Part shown: piece after piece, positions 43,611 through 53,925 of the stretch
How the letters are laid out: each line of letters opens with the position of its first letter
Position numbering within the stretch: position 1 is the stretch's first letter
Assembly (NCBI GenBank): GCA_023052935.1
Contig: CM041292.1
Span: forward strand, 32,375,454-32,439,453
From: Piezodorus guildinii
Lineage: Eukaryota > Arthropoda > Insecta > Hemiptera > Pentatomidae
Direction of reading: 5' to 3'
Length of the DNA stretch: 64,000 nucleotides
Position numbers and translations under genes: made by a program
The notes under the pieces: model-generated
What the model was told of the DNA's origin: nothing
Seen by the model: only the letters and a program-made list of their open reading frames with translations
Database searches by the model: none

Positions 43611-44215
43611 GGAATTTATAACTGTAAATGGAATACAACAAGTGAATTTGAGTGGAATATAAAAAGGCTAAAACACATGTAGAGAAGCTTCCAATAGAAG
43701 CACTCTTATATTTATTTTAAGAATACTTAATAGCTTTAAATATTTATGGGCATATCATTACTTTTTTGCTGAATATTATACTGACTTTAGGTCGAAACAT
43801 CTACAGATTTAAATCTTTTTTACTTCAGCAGAACTTTAGAAAAGTGGTTTTTTATTTAATCCAGCTAATTATTTAATAAAAAAAACTTGATCTGGAGGAT
43901 AGTTTGTTTATTCTTTTACCGTCACTTTATACTGTTGAAGTTAATAGAACGATGTTATGGTATGAGTTCTTAATTTTATTAAATTCTAATTTAATTAGGA
44001 ATGGGATCACACTGCTTGGAACCAACATTTTACGTATGCACCGAAGGACGGTATAAAAGGGATTTTTCACTTCAATTAATGAAACCTAGGGCCATCTTAA
44101 CTTATAATTATTTTACGTTGTTTAGCCTAATTTATTTCATGTTTTAAATATGAAAAATTTATATTTTTAATAAGAATTAATTAAATTTCTTCAATCGTTC
44201 GATGTTGTTTTTTAA
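43611..44215. other. AT-rich sequence, no gene seen
   Basis: No feature recognised. Confidence 0.45.
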
Positions 44216-44994
44216 TTTCACTTACCTATGTATGAAATATATAGTATGGGAAAGTATTGCGTTCGTAAAAATTTTCGATTTCGAGTTTTCAAAGAAAATA
44301 CACGTTTTAGGGTCCCCTGAATCCAAATGAATAAGTCCCGCAAAAAAGTGTGTGTGTGTGTGTGTGTGTGTGTGGTAACACTTGCGTCTAAACAAAAAGT
44401 CTTATGAAACTGAAATTTCATATTTAAGACAAATATACGCCCGAGATGTTTCAAAAAATTTTTCATCAAAATTGTCTAACCAGAAGAGCCACTATGCATT
44501 TTGCACCTTTTTATGATTTTCCTCAAAAACTTCTCTAATGATAATTAAACTTCCTATATTGATGTAAAATTTAAGGTACTTTAATATCATGTAGGTTTCA
44601 TTCTGATTGAAATAGTCTGACAGGGCTTAAATGCCGATATTTTAAAAATTTTCACTTTTAAAGTACCTCCATTTTTTTTAAATTCTGTAAAAATAACCAT
44701 AATATCGGCTAAATATGGATGTTGAAAGAATTTGATAAACAAATAAAGGAGAAAAGTGTAAACGTATTTTTTTTTATGCAATTATTGTGTTTTTGAACAC
44801 AATAATAGTTATATAGACGTATAATATACCGTTGGATAGCTAAAGATTTTCGAAAAAAATGTTATATAATTCTCGGAATTTTAAAGGTTAATGGAGAGGG
44901 ATAAAAATCCGATGAAACTAACTGATTGCTGTAGATAAAAATGTCATAGATTATTTAATAAAACACATGTTTCCATTGCAATTCCGGGAAACAA
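44216..44994 (+). repeat. R900 repeat, copy G
   Basis: Starts TTCACTTACCTATGTATGAA, then has GGAAAGTATTGCGTTCG, GGGTCCCCTGAATCCAAAT, CCCGCAAAAAAG and a (GT)n run. The interior blocks GGCTTAAATGCCGATATTTT and AACTAACTGATTGCTGTAGA follow. It ends at about 44994 without the GGTAAGTGAAAG right end. Confidence 0.75.
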
Positions 44995-45990
44995 ATAAAT
45001 ATTATTATTATATCCTAGGGTCACCTGCTAGCCACTAGACTACAGGTGACTCCTTCGATATGGTGGATAAAACCGTAATCAATAGTTCTCAGGGTCCCGT
45101 GTTCGAATTCCGGCTGTGATAGAGTATTTATTTTTGATGTTATATCTTCCATTTAGCGATCCTAGGATATTCATACCCTTCTAGGATACAAAAGAAAGAG
45201 TGGAAAAGAAGCCTTATAGCATCCTTGCATTACCGTTGGCCTAGAAGCTACAATTCTTTTAATCTGTTGAACCAAAACTTTTAGGTAGCAGAGGTACCCC
45301 TTTTTTTTATTAATTTAATAGTTACTTAATTATTGTTCCCTCCGCTCTATTATCAGTTGCCTAATCGCAATATTTATATATGTGATCCAGATCCCAGCCG
45401 TCGAATCGATATAAGAATATTAATGAAATCCTCTGTCGGTGTCATTATTATAATTTCACTGCCATCGGGTGTCGAAAGCGGAAACCGCTCTCCTATGATA
45501 GATGGATGTAATTATAGGTCTATCTGTCAATCGACATATCTGAAATTTATTAATTATCATTTTTTTTTTATTTCTCATATCGAGTTGAATATTTATTTGA
45601 TCAATAAGATTTCAATGCATTTTCAATGTTATAAATAAAGTTATCGTAAATCATATTTACACGAACAACGAATTTGATTTTGTTTTTAAATTTGTTTGAC
45701 TCATTGTTTTGTTTAAAATATTTAACAATATGATTTTTTGGACGAATATTAGAACATAGAAGTAATGTTTTCGACCATATAGTAATATTATTATCTATTT
45801 AGAATATTCCAGGTTAGTTTTTGCTTTTCTTGATTAAGATTAACTGATTGGAGGACAAATTAAAAAAAAATAACCGTTTTTTTTTCATGTGTATAAATTA
45901 TTGTGATTTTGAACATAATCGAATCCCTGTTTTGATGGATTTCAATGGAAATATTCAATTAAGAGACTTCTGGAATTTTTTTTTTTTTTC
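44995..45990. other. no gene; tRNA-like SINE debris at 45010-45125
   Basis: On the minus strand 45010-45050 reads TGTAGTCTAGTGGCTAGCAG, like a tRNA box A region. On the plus strand 45095-45118 holds GTGTTCGAATTCCGG, like box B. They face opposite ways, so at least two fragments are present. The ORF at 45333-45638 has no domain. Confidence 0.35.
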
Positions 45991-46004
45991 TCTACTAGTT
46001 AAGA

Positions 46005-46575
46005 ATCCAGGAAGAAATAAAGTCTCGGTTAAAGGTGGGAAATGCGTGTTATTATTCAGTTTCTAAATTACTTAGATCGCGGCTTCTGTCTAAAAACTTA
46101 AAGGTTAGAATTTATAAAACTATTATTCTCCCAACGGTTCTTTACGGATGCGAAACGTGGCCGCTTACTTTGAAGGATGAACAACGGCTTAAGGTTTTCG
46201 AGAGAATAAGGTACTGCGTAAAATATTTGGTCCGAAGAGAGATGAGGCCACTGGGGAGTTTAGAAGGTTGCACAACGCGGAATTGCGGAGTTTGTACCCT
46301 GTGAATATAATTGAGTTGATAGCATCGCGGAGACTCAAATGGGCGCGTAAAGTTGTTGGGCTTAGTGAGGAACGGATTCCGAGAAAGTTGGTATTCGCTG
46401 AACCGACTGGTAGGCGTCCGAAAGGTAGGCCGAAGCGTCGAAGGGAGGATTGCATTAAGGCTGATCTCGGGGGCTTGGGCTTGACCGGTGAACATTGGAC
46501 GAGTCTTTGCAGGCGAAGTTTGGTGGTATCGGCATCGAACCTTCGGGTTCGGTAAGCCTATTATTATTATTATTA
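46005..46575 (+). mobile_element. 5'-truncated RTE-like LINE, copy 2
   Basis: Exact 14-bp direct repeats TCTACTAGTTAAGA at 45991-46004 and 46576-46589 bound the insert. It begins inside the ORF at the EEIKSRL block and ends with (ATT)n. Same family as 17173-17968 and very similar to it. Confidence 0.88.
46010..46555 (+). pseudogene. RTE-like LINE ORF C-terminus
   Basis: First frame: EEIKSRLKVGNACYYSVSKL then RIYKTIILPTVLYGCETWPL then KDEQRLKVFERI. Near 46208 an indel moves the rest to the frame starting LRKIFGPKRDEATGEFRRLH, continuing NAELRSLYPVNIIELI, then GRRPKGRPKRRREDCIKADL, ending SNLRVR-stop. The Cys-free basic C-terminus GRRPKGRPKRR probably binds nucleic acid. A single frameshift and truncation distinguish it from an intact C-terminal half. 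Confidence 0.8.
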
Positions 46576-46750
46576 TCTACTAGTTAAGACGGTTTATGAA
46601 AAGTCCATGAATATGTTAATTGTATGACTTATCAATTAATTTAAAAATTTTCGAAACAGTAACATTTATCATATTTGTATCAGATCCAAATGGAATTTCT
46701 CTCTCTACTACTCACTGCAATATTTCTGGTGCGATTTAGATATTTTTTAT

Positions 46751-46907
46751 GATGAGGAAGATGGTTGGGGGTTCGGTCATTAAATGGAAACACGCATTAA
46801 AACAAGTGCTATTTTAATTATGTGCCGATTTTTAGGCCTACGTTGTGAGCACTTGTTTAAATGTATGTTTCTATTTAATGACCGCACCCCCAACAATCTT
46901 CCTCATC
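46751..46907. mobile_element. 157-bp inverted-repeat MITE
   Basis: Arms start GATGAGGAAGATGGTTGGGG and end with its near-complement ending CTTCCTCATC. The inner part contains GGCCTACGTTGTGAGCACTT, similar to the inner part of the inverted repeat at 59620-59757 (GGCCTACATTGTGACCTTCA), so the two are related. No clear target duplication. Non-coding. Confidence 0.65.
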
Positions 46908-47371
46908 TAATTTCTCAACGGTCAACGAAAACTCCATAATTAGATTTTTTTTTTGTTTTAATCAATTAAAAATAATAAATATTGCCATAACTCAACAACA
47001 AAATACCAACTTTTTAAAGCGATTTTTTTTTTATCGATTATAAACTTTAATTTTTAAAAAAATGATAGAACAAAAAACTTATTAGTTAATATAATGGAAA
47101 CATATATACACATTTTAGAACAAGATCCTTTAAGAATAATATTTACGAACAAAATTATTACTTACAACTGGCTGGAGGTACTTAAAAAACTGAATATATT
47201 ACCAATAATCGAAGAATAGTTGACTTTAAGTATAAGTTAAGGAGACGTTGGCTTAGGGGTGCAGTCATCTAAAAACATCAATTAAGTGAAATTCATTTAT
47301 TTTTCTAATGCTTTGGAATAAATTTTACCACAATTAAAGCACTAAAAATGAAAATTTTAGACCTGTAATAA
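46908..47371. other. AT-rich sequence, no gene seen
   Basis: Nothing recognised. Confidence 0.45.
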
Positions 47372-47660
47372 GTGGGATCACTTGTAGCTGGGTGGTTAGC
47401 ATAACAGCCTCCTATGCCAAAGGTCACGGGTTCAAATTCGCAGGTGGTCCTAGGATTTTTTAATGGGAGTGAAAAATCCTTCGTTATGCCGTCCTTCGGA
47501 GGGAACGTTAAAAGGTAATCCCGAGCCTGTGCGATGTCAGGTACTCGTTAAAGATCCCTATCCTAATAAAACCTGGATAGGCAAAATTTAGAACTCCCAC
47601 TGTAGCATCGTCCGATTAGCCATAGTAGCATAAAGTGACGTTAAATAAATAAAAAAAATA
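47372..47660 (+). repeat. tRNA-derived SINE, copy 3
   Basis: Same family as 30982-31272: TAGCTGGGTGGTTAGCATAA head (box A region), GGGTTCAAATTC box B, GCCGTCCTTCGGAGGGAACG, GAGCCTGTGCGATGTCAGG, and an AAATAAATAAAAAAA tail. Better preserved than the copy at 158. Confidence 0.8.
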
Positions 47661-49472
47661 AATAAAAAGTATAGGTAATAGAGGTTTAGTAAATAAAAGA
47701 GAAAATTAGTAAAGTTAGTAAAACCATTACGGTTTTACATATATATATAAAAAAAAAGTAACTACTTTTAATCTTTATGAATGAGAATATATTCATTTAA
47801 CTTTTATTTAATTAATAAAATTATTTCACATCGTTTTGGAAAACAAGAAGCAACTTAATGATGGAGGCTTTGAATGCCGGAAGGGAAGGAGCACGGCGGA
47901 TGTTTAGCGGGAGAGATTCTATATATTAATTTATATTGGTATATTTTTTTCACGGATCCTTGGTTAAATCGAAAATTTGTGCCAACATTTTTGATGAAAT
48001 AGGCAGTCTTCAAATGAGTAGCAGACAAATGGATAGGTTTTGAGTTTGTTTTTTTCAATTTTATTAATGGGATTTTACTTAATTTTAAACACAAAATTTT
48101 AACGTTCATTTTAAACAAGCATTGATCGAAATACTTTATGGAGGTTGTATTACATAGCGTTTTGCTAATCTATCATAAAATCAGCACATAAGACATCAGG
48201 AGTCATATTTATGCAGTTTCATCAGTTGTTATGCGTTTTGTCTCTTATGGAGTAATGTTAATTCAACTAAATTATGTAAGTTGACACTATTAAGAAGTGT
48301 CAACCCCTGCGACGCCTCACGCGATCCCAGCGCGGTGAAAGGTCCCAATGGGTACAATAGTTATCGCAGATCTTGCGCCATCCGCCCGCGCTGATAAAGC
48401 GGCTCACGATTTGCGCTATCAAGTACCTGTACCTGTAACCACCGTGCGCAGGTAGTCCGTAAGGTGCACGCTCTAATGTTGGCGAAACCATAGGGTGTGG
48501 CTCCCTATAATTTGTATTCTTTAATGCTCTATTCATTATATACTTAATTATCGATCGTGTTTTAAATATTAGTAGAGAGATAATATTTAATCTATTGGGC
48601 TCTGCGGAAAATGCTGCTTGATTTTAGGTTTTTCTTTATATACCCCTGTATGTACAATAATTAATAAAATTCGTTTGCTACATTATTCATTTGGATGAAT
48701 CCTAAATCTTATAAATTCTCTTTCAATGGTTTTGTTCAATGCAATAAATAGTCCATACAGTATCCTCTATCAGCTCTCCCAAGTAGATGATATTAATGTA
48801 AAGAATACATTAATAAATACAGGTTTTGGAGTTAACGCTGCCTTAGAAAATTATTACGAAACGGTTTATTTCTTCTGAATAATCATATAATGGTATTAAA
48901 ATTTACACGTATCTATATGTAATAAATTTAAATGTATAGCAATGTATAATAAATAAGTAAAGCTCAAGAATGTCGAACAAGCTATACTGTCAAACTATAT
49001 TCAAGAAAAAAAATTAATCACTATTGCTAAGTTTATATCGACAAATCTCCACTATTTCTTAACCGATTAAAATGAATCATGATCTCATTGGTTTTAAAAA
49101 AAAAAAATATTTTTTTTTCTCTTTTTTTTTTTCTTTGTTCATAGTACTGTCCTAATTCTAAAACTCTATACATATGTTTCTCTATCTTAAAAAATACGTA
49201 CCATTATACCATTCTAAAAATTATCTTGGTGTCATCTTCAAATGCAATGGAATTCTACTCGAAATTTCGAAAACATCTGTCCAGTAATTTTGAAGAAAAT
49301 CTGCTACAGTGTAAGGCGCACAGGGGACAGGCAGATTTTTTTTAAATTTGTTATTCGGGTTCTACTTGTCTTTTAACGGAAGACCTAAAATTTTATAGCA
49401 GGTAGTAATTTTTAATGACATTATTAAAATAAATAAAAAAATTATAACTGGCCAAAAAGCAATATGTAACTA
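47661..49472. other. mostly AT-rich; GC-richer patch at 48300-48520
   Basis: The patch at 48300-48520 is CpG-containing and open for 78 codons on the minus strand, but no domain is visible. The rest shows nothing. Confidence 0.35.
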
Positions 49473-50341
49473 TTGGGTTGATGCAAAATTAATGCAGGTT
49501 TCCTCTATTGCAATATCTTAATTCCAATTGTGTAAACAAAGCTAATCCTAACATTGATCATTATTATACCAAAACAAACCTTATCTAATACCCTCTCTTT
49601 CACCATGAATTTGTTTAGTAAAATCGTTTTGTTCAGTGTGTTCAAAGGTCTTGAATCGAAAATGTCAAAGTGCGATTTTCGTCACTTCGCTGCGCAAACG
49701 GCTCGTAATATTAATGAAGTGTGGGGTCAGGGGTCTATTAATGAGTGCACGGTGCAGCGTTGGTTCCAGAAGTTTCGCAGAGGAGATTTCGACCTCGAAG
49801 ACAAGGAAGGTCAGGGCCGTCATCTTGCTCTGGACAACGACCAGCTGAGGTCAAAAGTGGAAGAAGACCCAACCAAAACCACACGAGAAATGGCGGCGGA
49901 ACTCGGAACTCAAAAATTGCAACGTCTTTGCCCAGTATTGATGAATCGGAAGGGGCCGATCCTGCTCCACGATAACGCCAGACCACACGTTGCACAACCA
50001 ACGCTTCGACGACTGCACGAGTTGGGCTACGAAGTTCTCCAACATCCGCCTTATTCACCTAACCTCTCTCCTACAGACTTCCACTTTTTCAGGCATCTGG
50101 ACAACTTTTTGAGGGAGAAAAATTTTCAAAACCAGGACGACATTGAAAATTCTTTTCGTGATTTCATTGAGTCCAGGGATTCGGATTTTTTTTCTGGTGG
50201 AATAAGAAAGCTTGTTGAACGTTGGCAAAAGTGCATTGATTCAGATGGAAATTATTTTGATTAAATATATATGGTTAAAGTAAAGATATGGCGTATTTAC
50301 AATACCTACTAAAAACCTGCATTAATTTTGCATCAACCCAA
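49473..50341 (+). mobile_element. internally deleted mariner (subfamily M4), intact ends
   Basis: 869 bp with perfect 29-bp terminal inverted repeats beginning TTGGGTTGATGCAAAATTAA. TA flanks both sides (49471-49472, 50342-50343). The repeats are identical, so the copy is young. About one third of a 1.3-kb mariner is missing from the centre, yet the reading frame is kept. Confidence 0.92.
49554..50264 (+). CDS. mariner-derived ORF: DNA-binding domain fused to part of the catalytic domain
   Basis: 236 codons open; a second candidate ATG at 49662 (MSKCDFRHFAAQTARNINEV) is closer to the usual transposase start. The N-terminal helix-turn-helix region includes NECTVQRWFQKFRRGDFDLE and the second DNA-binding part TTREMAAELG. 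It then jumps directly to KLQRLCPVLMNRKGPILLHD, with HDNARPH (second catalytic Asp), YSPNLSPTDFHFF (third) and the C-terminal RWQKCIDSDGNYF. The segment with the first catalytic Asp (about 100 residues) is gone, so it cannot cut DNA. It might still bind mariner ends. The frame survives the deletion, by chance or by selection. Confidence 0.85.
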   Translation: MIIIIPKQTLSNTLSFTMNLFSKIVLFSVFKGLESKMSKCDFRHFAAQTARNINEVWGQGSINECTVQRWFQKFRRGDFDLEDKEGQGRHLALDNDQLRSKVEEDPTKTTREMAAELGTQKLQRLCPVLMNRKGPILLHDNARPHVAQPTLRRLHELGYEVLQHPPYSPNLSPTDFHFFRHLDNFLREKNFQNQDDIENSFRDFIESRDSDFFSGGIRKLVERWQKCIDSDGNYFD

Positions 50342-50524
50342 TACAAATGAATAATACAAAAACGAAAAAATAAAAGGTCATAGTTCCATCTCTATGTACA
50401 TATTCTAGAAACAAAGAGAATAGTATTGGAAGAGGAGGGATTTTGAACGATGACAGGGAAGGAGCATGACGGATGTTCGACGGGAGATGATTCCATAAGA
50501 CAGTGGAACGCAAATCTTAAAAAG

Positions 50525-50529
<5 letters not shown>

Positions 50530-50588
<59 letters not shown>
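50530..50588. repeat. (TA)n microsatellite
   Basis: About 29 TA units within otherwise AT-rich sequence. Confidence 0.95.
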
Positions 50589-50591
<3 letters not shown>

Positions 50592-51477
50592 AATATTTTC
50601 CAGAAGATACGCAAGAGTTATGGGTCTTTTTATTTAATAAAATAATAATTATTATCGGGTGAAATTTAGATAGTTAATATTGTCTGTTAACAAATATTAA
50701 ACATGCCAGTAGAAAATAAAGTAATATTTTATGAAATAAACCGTATCTTAAGAAAGGTAAAATAATAAAGGAACAATAACATTCTTAAATTAAATCTAAA
50801 AGAAACACACTTAAAATAAATTAAACCTTTTACATATCAATTATATGTAATATGTTATCAATAATAATTATTTTATGGAAAAATTGGCTATGATTGTCTT
50901 AATAAGGATGCATTATGTATGAATCAAAGGCAATAATGTGTGAAGCGATGTTCATTTTAAATAATTTTACGTTCATTTTTCCACTTTCATTTTTGCCAAC
51001 TTATAAGTTGTTCCTAATAAAAGCCATATTCAAACAGCTTATTAATATTTCGAAATGTAAACATGCATTTCTATGACCTTTTTTTAGTTATAATTTATCT
51101 CTTTGCCGGCGGTGCACGATGTATAACGATATTTACTGCCTACTCTTGCCAAATAAGGCCTACATTTTCTCTTATATTTTATTGACCTTTTTTTTTTTTT
51201 ATCAAGGACTACATTTCTAGAACAGATTGTAGATTACCATCTTAAACTAAACTACCACTTTCATTATCGCTATTTATGACTGTATCGATAGCTGTTGAAT
51301 AGTAACTGGATAAGTTATTATTGTAATTATGAATTTCGCAATCGAAGCACCGAAACTTATCTCATGCGGACCTGCCTCTAAATAGTAAAACGCTACGAAA
51401 CCTAGAGGTAAAATTAAAAAACTTGATGGAACAAAGCTTTCAATATTTAGTGATGTTTCAATTAATATATAAGTAAT

Positions 51478-51480
<3 letters not shown>
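50589..51480. other. AT-rich sequence, no gene seen
   Basis: Nothing recognised. Confidence 0.45.

Positions 51481-51564
<84 letters not shown>
51481..51564. repeat. (TA)n microsatellite
   Basis: About 42 TA units with one G interruption. It directly abuts R900 copy H, replacing the expected left end of that copy. Confidence 0.9.
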
Positions 51565-51568
<4 letters not shown>

Positions 51569-52240
51569 AAGCTATTACTTTCGAAAAGTCCTATGAGAAT
51601 GAAATTTCATATTAAAGACAACTATACGCCCGAGATGTTACAGAAACTTTTTCATAAAAATCAGCTTAATACTATTCATTTTTCACTTTTCTACGATTTA
51701 CTCAAAAATTGCTAAAACGATTTTGATTAAACTCGCTATATAGATGTAAAAATTAATGGGCTTCAATATCATGTTGATTTTATTCTAATTTAAATAGTTT
51801 GACAGGGATTAAATGCCGAAATTTTAAATTTTCTTCCTCTGAAGTACCTTTAATTTTGTAGATTTAAAAATGTTTGGAACATCATCTTATTAGCATAGAT
51901 AAATAACGGGAAAATATGGAGGTTGAGCGAATTTAATAAACAACTAAACAAGAAAAGTGCAAACATATTTTTTTATGCATTAGTGTGTTTTTGAAAGAAT
52001 ATTATCTAATACAAGGAATTTTAAAGGTTAATGGAGAGAGACGAAAAGCCGATAATACTAACTGATTGTTGTAGATAGAAATATAATATATTATTTAATA
52101 AAACACATGTTTCTATTGGAATTCTTAATAATTAATTCTTTAACCATTTGTTTGTATTTTTAAATGTATTTAAAAATTCTTAAATTGATTTTAATACCGG
52201 AGGTAAGTGAAATTCGTGTGTTGCGCGCCCCAGATTTTTT
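51565..52240 (+). repeat. R900 repeat, copy H (left end replaced by TA tract)
   Basis: Begins at AAAGTCCTATGAGAATGAAA, i.e. after the normal (GT)n block, and continues through TTAAATGCCGAAATTTTAAA and AACTAACTGATTGTTGTAGA to the right end GGAGGTAAGTGAAATTCGTG and TTGCGCGCCCCAGA. Expansion of the internal palindrome/TA sequence may have produced the adjacent tract. Confidence 0.75.
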
Positions 52241-52540
52241 TTCCTATATATTTTTACAGTGGTAGACACAATAGAAATGAGTATCATTTTTATATTTTAT
52301 GAAATAAAAAATGAGAAATTAAAAAATATTTTCAACCAATAACTGCTTAATTTTCATAAAATACTAGTTTTTTAACTATAAAATTTTATTTCTTCACGAT
52401 TTGGAAAGTTTTTCATTTTCCGCTATTTATCAAGTGACGGCGCACCTCACTTCTCCTCTTAGTTAATTTCCAAACAATTAAAACATTTATTTGACACTTA
52501 AATGGAAGCTTTCACTTACAAAGTATTGTAACTTTTAATT

Positions 52541-52690
52541 TTACTTTCGCTTACCTATTCCAATACAAAAACACGTTTTATAGTCTCCTGAATCCAAATG
52601 ACGAAGTACCGCAAAAAAGTCTGTGTGTGGTGAGTCTAGCACGTAAACGATAAGTCGTACGATACTGAAATTTCATATTTAAGATTGGTA
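52541..52690 (+). repeat. R900 repeat, copy I (left end only)
   Basis: TTACTTTCGCTTACCTATTC, then AAACACGTTTTATAGTCTCC, TGAATCCAAATGACGAAG and GCAAAAAAGTCTGTGTGTGG. About 150 bp, with the GCGATCG part missing. Confidence 0.65.
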
Positions 52691-53079
52691 CACTTGCCAA
52701 AAGTGCCAACGACGATATCTCGTCGTGCGTGTAAAAGTGCCTTATTCTTCGCATTTCTAGAAAACTTTATCTCTGAATAAATTTATAAATGATCTAATTT
52801 GATTGTAAATGATCAAATTTCGTTGGGTGTGACATTTTACACATTCTATACCTGAGTGGGCTGAGACACTGTCTACGCTAGAGAAATTCGATGGACATTC
52901 GGCACCTGTCACTCTTTTAGGTCCAAAGTCGAACAGTTTATGATAGAAATAACTAAATATTTATGTTATTTATAATTGTGTCATTCATATTATAGTTCAA
53001 TCGATATTGGAGCCTCATTACTAGCATCATACGTGGCATTTTTAAACATGTAAATATCATTTGTAGTTATATTTTTACA

Positions 53080-53925
53080 TTAGGTCCAACACTTTTTAAT
53101 ACATATTGATCTGACATCCCACAAGATCCAGAAACACTTAATGCAATTTTTGCCGACGATTCAGCTATTCTGACATCCAAAAAAGATGCTTCTAAGGCAC
53201 TCCAAGAAGAACATCTAGACGACATAACTTGCCGGGCGAAACATTGGAAAATCAAAATGAATGAATTAAAGAGCCTGTTCGTCACATTTTCTCTGAAAAA
53301 TGAATCCTGCTCTTAGATCTTTTACAATACTGTACCAATACCAGTTTCGGACACATTACGTTATTTAGGACTTTACCTTGACAAACGACTGACATGTGCA
53401 TACCACCTCAAAAGAAAAAGAAAAGAACTGAATCATCTATATGGAATTCTTTCGAGATCACTAGACAGACGTTCAAAATTTTAACTATTTATAAAGTACT
53501 GATAAAACCTATGGGGAACTGCAAAAAGTCGAACATCAAAATTATTCAATCATTTCAATCAAAATTACTTAGGAAAATTGTAAATGCCCCTTTTTATGTA
53601 TCTAACGAGACACTACATATTGACCTAGACATTCCATTCGTCATTGCAACTGCCACTTATCACTACAATAAATTTCACGACAGACTGACCCTAAATTGAG
53701 ACTCGCTGACTCAAAACCTATCCGCTGCCACAAACCTTTATAATCCGCCCAGAAGACTATCGAGGTGCTGGCCAAAAGAGCTGATATACTGATAGTTATT
53801 AGTTTTTTTTTAATCTATCTTATGAAGTTATGCACTTACATCATTTCTTAGCATATTTGCTTATTGCATAATCAGATATCAAATACCATTCTAATGTCAA
53901 AACTTCTATGAATAAATAAAGACAA
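53080..53925 (+). pseudogene. Jockey-like LINE relic (family J2), RT to 3' end
   Basis: Reads DIPQDPETLNAIFADDSAIL (FADD active-site box at 53149-53160), then HWKIKMNELKSLFVTFSLKN, then DTLRYLGLYLDKRLT, and in the frame 53394-53699 RSLDRRSKF-like text, IIQSFQSKLLRKIVNAPFYV, SNETLHIDLDIPFVI and YHYNKFHDRLTLN. It ends RRLSRCWPKELIY-stop and a 3' UTR with CATATTTGCTTATTGCATAA. Several frameshifts. This is the Jockey order, but sequence and 3' UTR differ from J1, so it is a second family. Dead. Confidence 0.78.

Noticed and set aside
49738..50058. Minus- and plus-strand frames of 64-106 codons over the mariner ORF
   Set aside because: Shadows of the transposase-derived frame.
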